From Bacteroidales bacterium (GTDB lineage: Bacteria > Bacteroidota > Bacteroidia > Bacteroidales > UBA3824), in the NCBI GenBank assembly GCA_017541145.1, contig JAFXZT010000085.1, positions 1 to 40,919 of the forward strand: DNA of 40,919 nucleotides, given 5' to 3'. Of the stretch, positions 17,168 through 24,599 are shown one piece after another. A program made the translations under genes and the position numbers. Each line of letters starts with the position of its first letter. The first letter of the stretch is position 1. Below the pieces are notes generated by a model. The model made no database searches, was not told the DNA's origin, and worked only from the letters and a program-made list of their open reading frames with translations.

Positions 17168-18523
17168 TTAGATTTTTACAAGTTCGTAAACCAGATAAGA
17201 GCTGTACGATTTCAAGCAACTGTTTGCCAAAATAAAGTCAAAATTTTGTAACGGTTTTCTCAATCGGGTTGGCAATTTGTGTACCGGCAGCATCATTATG
17301 CCGTGAGAACTTTTTATTGAGAACCGTTTTTTAATTACAGATTCAAGTTCATCAGTAGAAAATTCTGTAGCTCCGTGCCATGTTTTTTGTTTGTGTTTCA
17401 GAAAGTTGCGACGTTTTTTCGACGGGATGTCAAATATAAATCGTCCGCCCGGTTTCAAAATCCTGTAAACTTCGTCAACGATTTTGTTAATTGTTGTAAT
17501 ATCGATGTGCATTAGAAAATGAAATGTATAAACGATATCAAAACTATTGTCAGAAAAACCGGTTTCGGTAGCTGAGGCAAGTTTGAATTTTACTTCGGGA
17601 TACAATTTTTCGGCTTGTTTCAACATCTCGCGGCTTGCATCAAGACCGTTTGTAGCGTAATTTGTAAGACGTCCTGTGCCACAAGCAATTTCCAGTCGTG
17701 ATGAGGATTCTGAGGTGTTGATTAATTTGTTGAGAATTTTGCGTTCTTGAGCATCTATAAATTTTCCGTAACTATTGTTGAAACGGCTTTCGTCGTAATC
17801 TTCCGCAATTGAATCGTAATAGTCAACAACTTGGTTGTTACTATTGATAAAATCACAAACGCGGTTGATTTGTTCGGAAAATGTTGAACCAAATTTATTT
17901 TCAAAAAATGCACTTCCAATCGTGAATGTCCATGGCGATAACTGCTTGACTTCTTGTAATTTTTTGAAACTGTCTATGCTGCCTGCCATACAAACCGGAG
18001 CGTCAACTTCTTTTAGAAATTTCTGACACAAATCCTCCGGATTGCCGATGAAACGATACGCCAAAAGATCAATTCCGAATGCTCCTTTTTCGAGATAATT
18101 TTTAGCTTGCAAAATCATGCTGTTAATTTCGCCGCTAAGTACCGACGGGCGTCCTTCGATATGTCCGACAAATGGCATATATTTGATACTGTGTTGTTTA
18201 CAAAATTCGTTGATTGAATCGTAAAAGCATGTTCCCATCAAGATATCGCAACCGCAATCAGCTGCCATTTGAGCACCTTTCAGACCTTCGGATTCTGAGT
18301 ATGCCACCACTTCGAGAAATGTTGTTTTGCCGCATGATTTCATTTCTCTATACAGCGATTTCATTTGCTCCAAAGGTAACGGATGCTCCTTGAATCCCCA
18401 AAACTGTGCATTGGTATTTTTGCATTGCTCAAAAATTTCGGCAGCGTTCATTACCGTAAAATCGTTTTGGGTGAGCATTACTATCAGTTCAGGTTTTTTA
18501 TTTTGACTTTTTTCGTGTTCCAT
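17168..18523 (-). CDS. TIM-barrel (HisA/HisF-like) protein fused to a SAM methyltransferase
   Basis: A 451-residue two-domain protein. Residues about 13-225 form a TIM barrel of an uncharacterised family: MLTQNDFTVMNAAEIFEQ, TTFLEVVAYSESEG, CDILMGTCFYDS, GHIEGRPSVLSG, FGIDLLAYRF, VCMAGSIDSF and WTFTIGSAFFENKFG. The last two resemble the phosphate-binding end of HisA/HisF-type barrels. Residues about 235-450 form a class I methyltransferase: YYDSIAEDYDESRF, motif I LEIACGTGRLTNYA, NGLDASREML, and RILKPGGRFIFDIP. The barrel usually stands alone, so the fusion is notable. Substrates are unknown; joining the two suggests that the barrel's product or ligand is methylated. It lies upstream of the VanW gene and has its own -7 box, while the phosphatase gene ends 60 bp upstream. 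Confidence 0.8.
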   Translation of the reverse strand: MEHEKSQNKKPELIVMLTQNDFTVMNAAEIFEQCKNTNAQFWGFKEHPLPLEQMKSLYREMKSCGKTTFLEVVAYSESEGLKGAQMAADCGCDILMGTCFYDSINEFCKQHSIKYMPFVGHIEGRPSVLSGEINSMILQAKNYLEKGAFGIDLLAYRFIGNPEDLCQKFLKEVDAPVCMAGSIDSFKKLQEVKQLSPWTFTIGSAFFENKFGSTFSEQINRVCDFINSNNQVVDYYDSIAEDYDESRFNNSYGKFIDAQERKILNKLINTSESSSRLEIACGTGRLTNYATNGLDASREMLKQAEKLYPEVKFKLASATETGFSDNSFDIVYTFHFLMHIDITTINKIVDEVYRILKPGGRFIFDIPSKKRRNFLKHKQKTWHGATEFSTDELESVIKKRFSIKSSHGIMMLPVHKLPTRLRKPLQNFDFILANSCLKSYSSYLVYELVKI

Positions 18524-18530
18524 AATGCGT

Positions 18531-18538
18531 CAAAATTA
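18531..18538 (-). promoter_or_regulatory. -7 box for the TIM-barrel/methyltransferase gene
   Basis: The minus strand reads TAATTTTG, 8 bp before the ATG at 18523, which would give a nearly leaderless message. Read-through from the phosphatase gene is the alternative. Confidence 0.35.
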
Positions 18539-18583
18539 CAAATTACTTTTAAATTTAAAACAGTAACACGTAAAATTTTTGTT

Positions 18584-20554
18584 CTACACTTTGATTCCAA
18601 CCATTGTAATATCGTCAATCTGAGGGATATTTCCTCGCCATGATGTAATTTCTGTTATAAGCAATTGTTTTTGATTCTCAAGCGGTTCTGAAGAATTTTT
18701 CAGTAGAAAATTTTCAAGAGTACGGATTAAATATTTGTGTCCTAAACCGTCAGAATCATCTCCGCCGAGTTGATCTTCTATTCCGTCGGAAAACATGTAA
18801 ATTATATCGCCTTTTTGTAACTTCATGCTGAAAGTTTCAAAATGTTCACGCTCACGCAGGTAACGTCCGACCGGCATGTTGTCGCCTTTTAATCTTTTGG
18901 CTACTCCGTCTCTAATCAGTATTATTCTTTGATTTGCAACGGCGTATTTCAATTCCATGTTTTCTGTATCAAAACAACAAATCGTCATATCCATTCCGTC
19001 TCCAATTTCTTCTGTGTTTTTTGAAACAAGAGTTTGTTTGATAAAATTTCTCATTCTGTCGAGTATCGTACCCGGATTTTCTGCGTCTGACTCTTTGGTA
19101 ATAAAACTGTTTATCGAAGAAATTCCGAGCATCGAGAGAAATGCTCCCGGAATGCCGTGTCCGGTGCAATCGGCTGTTATCATTACCGAATATTTGCCGC
19201 ACTGCACAGCTCTGTAATAATCGCCGCTTACAATATCGCGGGGTAAATAAAGTACAAAACTGTTTGGAAAAAGTGTTTTGACATCTTCTTCTGACGAAAC
19301 CGCTGCCCTCTGAATACGTTCAGCATAGTTTATACTGCTGATTAACTGGTTGTTGAAATTTTCAATTTCTTCTTTCTGTTTGTCGAGAAGGAGGTTTTTC
19401 TGAATCAATTGTTCGTTTGAATTTTGTTTAAGTTTCCAAAGTCGGAAAAAGAGCAGTACGACCGCCGAAACTAACAGTAAACCGGTTAAAAGTGCAATTA
19501 CAATTGTATTAAAATGCTTTTTTTGTTCCTCAAAGAATTTTTCGCTTTCCTCAAGTTTAATGCGTTCTACGGCAGCGGCTTTTTCGGCTTCGGCATTTGC
19601 AATTGCGCGTGTTGTATTATCGTTGCTGATTTCGCGTTGATACTGAAACTGTTTGACATTTGCTTCGTGAGCGTTGCGGTAATCTCCAAGTCTTTCGTAT
19701 ACGTAATTTAATTTTTCATAGTAAAATCTCATGTTGATTTTACTGTTTTCAAATATTTTTTTTTGTGATTCCAAATAGCTTAGAGCTTTTCGATATTGTT
19801 TTTGATAAATCAGATAATCAACATCCAAAGATACCGTCATTGTTTTGTAAGGAACATAATTGGACATTTCTTTGAACTTTTGATAGTAATATTTGCAACT
19901 GTCATCTTGCTTGTACCACATCGAATGTTGCGTCATTGCATAATACGAATTGTAAAGCGAAAAGATATTTCCTTTTAGACTTAACGACTTTTTTACACAA
20001 TCCAAAGCTTTGTTTTTAAAAGTTTCGTTTTTGGGATTGTCAATATATTGAATACCGTAAACCAATCCGAGAAGCGACAAACTCAAAGCCATCTTTTCCT
20101 CGTTTTCGATTAAAGAATCCAAATGAAGTGCTTTTTTGAGATAATCTTCCGACAAACTGTAAAAAACACGGTTGAAAGTTTCTGCACCGATACATGCATA
20201 ACAATCTGACATCGCAGTTGTATCGTGTCGCAAGATACTTAATTTCAATGCTTTGTTGTTGTAATAAAAAGAGCTGTCAGGAATATTTTTAAATTGGTAA
20301 TGAGTTCCCAAAAAGATGTAACATTCTATCATTCTGGTAGTATCTTTTTGTTTTTCTGTTAGTTGCTGCCATTTATATAGATTTTTTGCGGCATGTACGA
20401 AATCATTGTTGCGTGTGTATTCATAAGCTTGGTGACGGTAAGCTTTTATCTGATTTTCATACGAAGTTTTGCTACTGTCTGATTCAATTGTGTATCCTCT
20501 TGTTGAAAAAAACAGAAGTAAAAATAGTGTAATTGTGATTTTGTTTTTAAGCAT
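18584..20554 (-). CDS. TPR-containing SpoIIE-type (PP2C) phosphatase, membrane-anchored
   Basis: A 656-residue sensor-like phosphatase. Residues 1-21 are a signal sequence (ITITLFLLLFFSTRGYT). Residues about 30-330 hold degenerate TPR helices (AKNLYKWQQL, SEDYLKKALHLDS, ALDCVKKSL, YRKALSYLES, YRNAHEANVKQF). A membrane helix (about 350-372, IVIALLTGLLLVSAVVLLFF) is followed by a coiled coil (about 375-415). The SpoIIE domain fills about 425-656 with metal-binding motifs ITADCTGHGIPGAF, FSDGIEDQLGGDD and DDITMVGI. It dephosphorylates Ser/Thr of a partner, commonly an anti-sigma-factor antagonist, in response to something sensed by the periplasmic TPRs. Neither partner nor signal is in the window. 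Divergent from the 20787 gene, with a clear -7 box. Confidence 0.9.
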   Translation of the reverse strand: MLKNKITITLFLLLFFSTRGYTIESDSSKTSYENQIKAYRHQAYEYTRNNDFVHAAKNLYKWQQLTEKQKDTTRMIECYIFLGTHYQFKNIPDSSFYYNNKALKLSILRHDTTAMSDCYACIGAETFNRVFYSLSEDYLKKALHLDSLIENEEKMALSLSLLGLVYGIQYIDNPKNETFKNKALDCVKKSLSLKGNIFSLYNSYYAMTQHSMWYKQDDSCKYYYQKFKEMSNYVPYKTMTVSLDVDYLIYQKQYRKALSYLESQKKIFENSKINMRFYYEKLNYVYERLGDYRNAHEANVKQFQYQREISNDNTTRAIANAEAEKAAAVERIKLEESEKFFEEQKKHFNTIVIALLTGLLLVSAVVLLFFRLWKLKQNSNEQLIQKNLLLDKQKEEIENFNNQLISSINYAERIQRAAVSSEEDVKTLFPNSFVLYLPRDIVSGDYYRAVQCGKYSVMITADCTGHGIPGAFLSMLGISSINSFITKESDAENPGTILDRMRNFIKQTLVSKNTEEIGDGMDMTICCFDTENMELKYAVANQRIILIRDGVAKRLKGDNMPVGRYLREREHFETFSMKLQKGDIIYMFSDGIEDQLGGDDSDGLGHKYLIRTLENFLLKNSSEPLENQKQLLITEITSWRGNIPQIDDITMVGIKV

Positions 20555-20631
20555 TATAATTCAAAAATTCTTCACTGTTGTAGTTAAATGTAAAAATAGA
20601 ACTACGTAAAAATTGTTGTAGTTTCATGAGG

Positions 20632-20639
20632 CAAATGTA
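20632..20639 (-). promoter_or_regulatory. -7 box for the SpoIIE-type phosphatase gene
   Basis: The minus strand reads TACATTTG followed by C, about 78 bp before the ATG at 20554. Confidence 0.45.
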
Positions 20640-20669
20640 TATGTTTTTTTAGATTTTACAATAAACAAT

Positions 20670-20723
20670 CTTACCGGAAATAAAAAACTTGATAAATCCG
20701 TAACAAATTCCGGAAGTTTTTTT
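20670..20723 (+). terminator. Terminator-like hairpin in a divergent promoter region
   Basis: CTTaCCGGAA (20670-20679, bulged A) pairs with TTCCGGAAG (20708-20716), followed by seven T. No plus-strand gene precedes it, so it could end a small RNA, be a regulatory site or be chance. Confidence 0.35.
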
Positions 20724-20742
20724 CCTGTTAACCGTTTTTTTA

Positions 20743-20750
20743 TACATTTG
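20743..20750 (+). promoter_or_regulatory. -7 box for the secreted glycan-binding-like gene
   Basis: TACATTTG followed by C, 37 bp before the ATG at 20787. Confidence 0.45.
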
Positions 20751-20786
20751 CGTATTGAGATGTTTGATTCTTAAAAAAATATATCT

Positions 20787-21512
20787 ATGAAAAAACTATT
20801 AATTCTTTTTGCGTTATTGTTGACTAATTTTATTTGCAAGGCGCAGGTTATCAAATCGTTGAATCCGATTGTAAAAGAGTATGACCGTTGTTTTTCTGAT
20901 GAGGGTGCGGCTAATTACGACAAGGCTTTGAAATATATCAAAGACAAGGGCGAAACCAATATGTCCGAATCCGATTGGAATTATGTTCAAAAACTTGGTT
21001 ATGAGGAAATTTATGACAGTTATTTTTCATTGAACGGAGGCGGATGTTCTTGGTATTGCGGCAACGGCGGACCGATAAAAATCACTGCATCAAGCCGTCT
21101 TAACAATCAGGGTAACAACAATTACAATGAGAAAAATCTTCACGACGATTATGCGAATACACCTTGGGTGGAAGGCGTAAAAGGTTGTGGCATAGGCGAA
21201 TGGGTAGAATATACTTTTAAAGCCAACAATCCGAGAATTACAGAAATAAAAATTGTAAACGGCTATTGCAAAAGTTATGCGGCGTGGAAAAACAATTCCC
21301 GTGTTAAAAAACTCAAATTGTATATCAACGGCAAATCCGTAGCTCTGCTCAATCTTGAGGATACACGTTGCGTACAATCGTTTGAAATTTCGCCGCTTAC
21401 AGATTCAAAACAGTGGACAATGCGTTTTGAAATTGTTGACGTTTATAAGGGCGACAAGTGGGACGACACCGCAATTTCCGAGATTTATTTCGACGGATTA
21501 GACGTACATTAA
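20787..21512 (+). CDS. Secreted protein with a discoidin-like (NADase-type glycan-binding) domain
   Basis: A 241-residue exported protein. Signal peptide MKKLLILFALLLTNFICKAQ. Residues about 20-80 are a helical, family-unknown section (KEYDRCFSDEGAANYDKALK). Residues about 95-240 are a jelly-roll: ITASSRLNNQGNNNY, NLHDDYANTPWVEGVKGCGI, GEWVEYTF, then KKLKLYINGKSV and DTAISEIYFDG. The order SS-L..QG..Y...NL.D....T.WVEGV.G.GIGEW is typical of the glycan-binding module first seen with NAD glycohydrolases and found alone in many bacteria. The catalytic NADase part is absent. A Cys in the hydrophobic stretch (FICKAQ) makes lipoprotein processing conceivable, but KAQ fits signal peptidase I better. 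Convergent with mgtC and shares its terminator. Confidence 0.7.
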   Translation: MKKLLILFALLLTNFICKAQVIKSLNPIVKEYDRCFSDEGAANYDKALKYIKDKGETNMSESDWNYVQKLGYEEIYDSYFSLNGGGCSWYCGNGGPIKITASSRLNNQGNNNYNEKNLHDDYANTPWVEGVKGCGIGEWVEYTFKANNPRITEIKIVNGYCKSYAAWKNNSRVKKLKLYINGKSVALLNLEDTRCVQSFEISPLTDSKQWTMRFEIVDVYKGDKWDDTAISEIYFDGLDVH

Positions 21513-21518
21513 AATATT

Positions 21519-21553
21519 AATATTCAGGGTTTTGAAATTTAGCCCTGAATATT
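21519..21553. terminator. Shared terminator between convergent genes
   Basis: AATATTCAGGG (21519-21529) pairs with CCCTGAATATT (21543-21553). The right arm overlaps the last codons of the minus-strand MgtC gene. Confidence 0.65.
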
Positions 21554-22222
21554 TGCTACAGATATTTCGTCAAATCCCGAAATCAGTTCCGAAAGTTTTT
21601 TGTCATAATCCTTTCGTTTTACTTTTACTTCTACGGTTAAGATGTAAACTTTGCCGGAATTTTTTTGCGAAATTTCGATATTAAAAGTTTCCACATTGTA
21701 ACCCTCCGATCTTAATTTGTCCAAAATAGTAGAAATTTCGTAACGAGAATGAGCCGATATGGAGAGCGAAACCGTTCTTCTTCCCATTTTACTTAGTATA
21801 AAATTGAAAGTTTCAAGGCAGATTAATACAAGTAAAGTAGTAGTAATCGAAAGCGTATAATTTCCTGAGCCGCAAGCCATTCCGATAGCTGCTGTTACCC
21901 AGATACCGGCGGCAGTGGTGATACCGCGCACGATATTTTTTTGAAAAATTATTGCGCCCGCACCAATAAAACCTATTCCGGTGACAATATTGGCGGCAAT
22001 TCTTGCGGGGTCGAGCGAATAGTTGTTTTTTTCGATTAGCGGAAGGTCGGAATCAAATCCGTGAATTGACATTATCATGAAAATTGCGCTGCCCATTGCT
22101 ACCAAAAAATGCGTGCGGAATCCTGCCATTTTCGATCTGTATTCGCGTTCCAATCCAATAATGCCGCCCAACAATGCTGCGGCAAATATTCGTAAAAGGT
22201 GATCGTAATTTATATTTTCCAT
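21539..22222 (-). CDS. MgtC/SapB family inner-membrane protein
   Basis: A 227-residue protein. The N-terminal half has five hydrophobic segments with family signatures LLGGIIGLEREYRSKMAGFR, THFLVAMGSAIFMIMS, DPARIAANIVTGIGFIGAGA, and ITTAAGIWVTAAIGMACGSG. The C-terminal cytosolic part (about 145-227) has an ACT-like beta-alpha-beta arrangement (RTVSLSISAHSRYEISTILD). MgtC proteins are tied to growth at low magnesium and inside host cells, where the best-studied ones inhibit F-type ATPase; environmental members like this are mostly uncharacterised. Length is normal. It has its own minus-strand -7 box at 22285-22292. No magnesium transporter lies beside it. Confidence 0.9.
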   Translation of the reverse strand: MENINYDHLLRIFAAALLGGIIGLEREYRSKMAGFRTHFLVAMGSAIFMIMSIHGFDSDLPLIEKNNYSLDPARIAANIVTGIGFIGAGAIIFQKNIVRGITTAAGIWVTAAIGMACGSGNYTLSITTTLLVLICLETFNFILSKMGRRTVSLSISAHSRYEISTILDKLRSEGYNVETFNIEISQKNSGKVYILTVEVKVKRKDYDKKLSELISGFDEISVANIQG

Positions 22223-22284
22223 TTCGATTATTTATTAGGTTGATTATTTCGTTGTTGACTGTGGATAATTTTTTTTAGATGTAA

Positions 22285-22292
22285 CAAATATA
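22285..22292 (-). promoter_or_regulatory. -7 box for the MgtC-family gene
   Basis: The minus strand reads TATATTTG, 63 bp before the ATG at 22222. The following 240 bp up to 22535 hold only AT-rich sequence; a 62-codon open frame there has no family-like features. Confidence 0.4.
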
Positions 22293-22535
22293 ATAAATTT
22301 CTTGAATATTATCACTTTTTGTTTTGATTTTTTTTGATTTAAAAAAATGTAAATGTAGAAATTGATGACCGTTAAGTCGCAATTTTGAGAGTTTTGCACC
22401 GTTTCTTTCTGATTTTTTACATGGAATTTTTTTCGGTTTTTTATCTTTTTGCTTAATTTGCATTTTTTAATTAAACGTTTAACATCATGAAAGATAGTAT
22501 CAGAATTTGAATTTATTTTCCCTGAATTTTATTTT

Positions 22536-22562
22536 TTTGTTTAAAAATAATTATGTAATTTG
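22536..22562 (+). promoter_or_regulatory. Promoter for the papain/TerB gene
   Basis: TTTG (22536-22539) followed 16 bp later by TAATTTG (22556-22562), a slightly shortened TTTG-n19-TAnnTTTG promoter. It lies 60 bp before the ATG. Confidence 0.4.
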
Positions 22563-22621
22563 CGGCATAAAATTATCGTATCTAAAAAAAATAATTATTA
22601 ATACTCAAAAGCTTTTAAACA

Positions 22622-24226
22622 ATGGCTAAGAAAAAACGTGACCTTGTTGATGATATCATAGACTTCGCATTTAAATTTGCTGACGGTACTATCCGAGAAC
22701 TCGCCGGTTATAAATATTCTGCTCCAGCTGCTGGCTCAAAATCATTTAAGAGTCATTATGCCGCTTCTGAACTTCCAAAAAAAGTAGATATGAGGTCGAA
22801 AATGACCGAAGTGGAAGACCAAATGCAGGTTAATTCGTGTACTGCGAACGCTGTTGCCGGTGCTTACGAATATCTTGTAAAGAAAAATCAAGGTATTGAT
22901 TACGACGCTTCAAGACTTTTTATTTATTACAATGGACGCGCTGCCGGTATGGATAGAGGTGAACGTATGAAAGACGACGGTTCTGCTATTCAATTGGCTG
23001 TTAGTGAGATGATTGAAAAGGGTTGTTGTAGCGAACATACATGGCCTTATTCCGAAAACAAATCGGTTGTTAACAGAAGACCGAGTTCCGAAGCTTACGA
23101 AGAAGCCAAGAGTTTCAAGTTGAAAGATACAGAATATGTGCCTGTTGATTTGCAGACTTGGAAATCGGCTCTTGCTGAAGGTTATCCTATAATTTTTGGC
23201 TGTACTTTGTTTAATTCGTTTGATAATATGCGTCGCGGTCGTGTTCCTGACCCTACAAGAAACGATGTGGGACGAGGTTCTCACGGAAATCATGCAATGC
23301 TTTGCGTCGGTTATTCCGATCCTGACCGCATGTTTATCGTTCGCAATTCGTGGGGAAATTCGTGGGGCGACAACGGTTATTGTTACATGTCATACGATTA
23401 TTTAATGAATGAGGATTACAATCTCGGTGACTGTTGGATTATAAAAGATGCCGACGAAGTTGTTGACGATCACGAAGAAGAATGGGAGAACGACGATGAA
23501 TCTTTGTTCGTGGATTTGGACGACGAATTCTCTAACATGAGCGACGAGACTTGGAATGAGTTCAACGAGCAAATGGGTGAATACGGTTTTGAATATCGTA
23601 TTGGTACATTGTTTATTACAGCAGCGGCTATCGACGGTGAACTTTCGGACGAAGAAATCGAAGCTGCGGCTACACATCTCAAAAACATCTTGAAACTGTT
23701 TAAAATCAAGATGAATCCAAAGAAAATTATTTTGCATTGTATTGACATCGCTTTGAATCAAGATGAATTTTTGGAGGAAACACTTGCTATTTTCAAACAG
23801 TATCTTTCAGTTGGAGCTCTTGCAAATATTTACAAACAGATGTTGGAAGTAGCATCTTCCGACGGTTTGGACGAAGAGGAAGAAGATTTTATCGATCAAA
23901 TTGCAGACATCTGGTTTGAAGACGTTGATGATTGGTCAGAGTACGCGTATGAAGATGACGATTTCGATGACGAAGATTGGGATTATGATTACGACGAGGA
24001 CGATGAAGATTACGACGAGGACGATGAAGACTACGACGAGGACGATGAAGACTACGACGAAGACGATGAAGACTTTGACGAAGACGATGAAGACTTTGAC
24101 GAAGACGATGAAGACTTTGACGAAGATGATGAAGACTTTGACGAAGATGATGAGGATTTTGATGATGACGGAGAATTCGATGAAGATGATGAAGAATTCG
24201 ACGAAGAAGAGGATGAAGATGAATAA
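22622..24226 (+). CDS. Cytosolic papain-like (C1) peptidase with TerB-like domain and Asp/Glu repeat tail
   Basis: A 534-residue protein with no signal peptide (it starts MAKKKRDLVDDIIDFAFKFA). Residues about 50-280 form a C1 peptidase. Oxyanion Gln67 and nucleophile Cys73 sit in DQMQVNSCTANA, spaced six apart as in papain. His224 is in GNHAMLCVGY and Asn242 in VRNSWGNSWGDNGY. There is no separate long inhibitory prodomain; a short N-terminal stretch of about 50 residues precedes the fold. Residues about 315-440 are helical and TerB-like: FITAAAIDGELSDEEIEAAA, then MLEVASSDGLDEEEEDFIDQ, each with the D-G-x-L acidic turn typical of TerB. Residues about 447-534 are nearly all Asp/Glu/Tyr/Phe, with eight copies of D(Y/F)DEDDE. 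The tail could bind calcium or basic proteins. The substrate is unknown. It stands alone between its promoter and terminator. Confidence 0.85.
   Translation: MAKKKRDLVDDIIDFAFKFADGTIRELAGYKYSAPAAGSKSFKSHYAASELPKKVDMRSKMTEVEDQMQVNSCTANAVAGAYEYLVKKNQGIDYDASRLFIYYNGRAAGMDRGERMKDDGSAIQLAVSEMIEKGCCSEHTWPYSENKSVVNRRPSSEAYEEAKSFKLKDTEYVPVDLQTWKSALAEGYPIIFGCTLFNSFDNMRRGRVPDPTRNDVGRGSHGNHAMLCVGYSDPDRMFIVRNSWGNSWGDNGYCYMSYDYLMNEDYNLGDCWIIKDADEVVDDHEEEWENDDESLFVDLDDEFSNMSDETWNEFNEQMGEYGFEYRIGTLFITAAAIDGELSDEEIEAAATHLKNILKLFKIKMNPKKIILHCIDIALNQDEFLEETLAIFKQYLSVGALANIYKQMLEVASSDGLDEEEEDFIDQIADIWFEDVDDWSEYAYEDDDFDDEDWDYDYDEDDEDYDEDDEDYDEDDEDYDEDDEDFDEDDEDFDEDDEDFDEDDEDFDEDDEDFDDDGEFDEDDEEFDEEEDEDE
23987..24154 (+). 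repeat. 21-bp tandem repeat (8 copies) coding the acidic tail
   Basis: Eight in-frame copies of a 21-bp unit close to GACTACGACGAGGACGATGA. Four encode DYDEDDE, four DFDEDDE, then degenerate units follow. Neighbouring copies are more alike than distant ones, as expected for expansion by slippage or unequal exchange. Confidence 0.9.
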
Positions 24227-24264
24227 TATCGATCATAATTTTCATATTTAATTGTAAAATAAGC

Positions 24265-24312
24265 AAAGAGTTCTGTTGGAATTGATAAAGATTTCGCAGG
24301 ACTCTTTTTTTT
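24265..24312 (+). terminator. Terminator of the papain/TerB gene
   Basis: AAAGAGTTCTG (24265-24275) pairs with CAGGACTCTTT (24297-24307) with one G-T pair, followed by a run of T. Confidence 0.75.
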
Positions 24313-24437
24313 ATTTAATATCTGAAGTTTAGGCAGAACTGAGAGTCTGCTATATTAAAAAAAGTTGAGTAAAATAAAAATTAAAGTTAATTCCAATATA
24401 AAAAAAGTAATCCTTGCTAAATTAATCTACGATTGCT

Positions 24438-24478
24438 ACTTACCATACTTACGCTTGACACTTACCGAACATACGTAA
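24438..24478 (+). promoter_or_regulatory. Repeated ACTTACC/G motifs upstream of glnN (candidate operator)
   Basis: ACTTACC at 24438 and again at 24460 are exactly 22 bp apart, two helical turns. ACTTACG lies between them at 24447, and ATACGTAA follows at 24471. The cluster sits about 75-105 bp upstream of the likely glnN -7 box, in an otherwise AT-only gap. Candidate activator binding site; the regulator is unknown. Confidence 0.35.
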
Positions 24479-24542
24479 ATAACTTATTTAATTTTTTTTT
24501 GATTTACGTTTTTTATTTAATGGTTTTTTAAATTCTTTGTTC

Positions 24543-24550
24543 TAACTTTG
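24543..24550 (+). promoter_or_regulatory. -7 box for glnN
   Basis: TAACTTTG followed by C, 49 bp before the ATG at 24600. The -33 position is ATGG, not TTTG, which may mean dependence on an activator. Confidence 0.5.
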
Positions 24551-24599
24551 CAACGAAGATTAAAAGTAAAACATAACCCATTAAAAACACTTAGCTAAA

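Noticed and set aside
22275-22463. 62-codon minus-strand frame rich in Lys upstream of the MgtC-family gene
   Set aside because: Low-complexity AT-rich DNA, overlaps the mgtC promoter and has no recognisable motif.
23987-24154. Regularly spaced repeats considered as a CRISPR array
   Set aside because: The 21-bp units are contiguous, in frame and without spacers.
23889-24266. Long open frame antisense to the acidic repeat tail, rich in His, Arg and Leu
   Set aside because: It exists only because the repeat has no stop codons on the other strand; the forward frame has domains, a promoter and a terminator.
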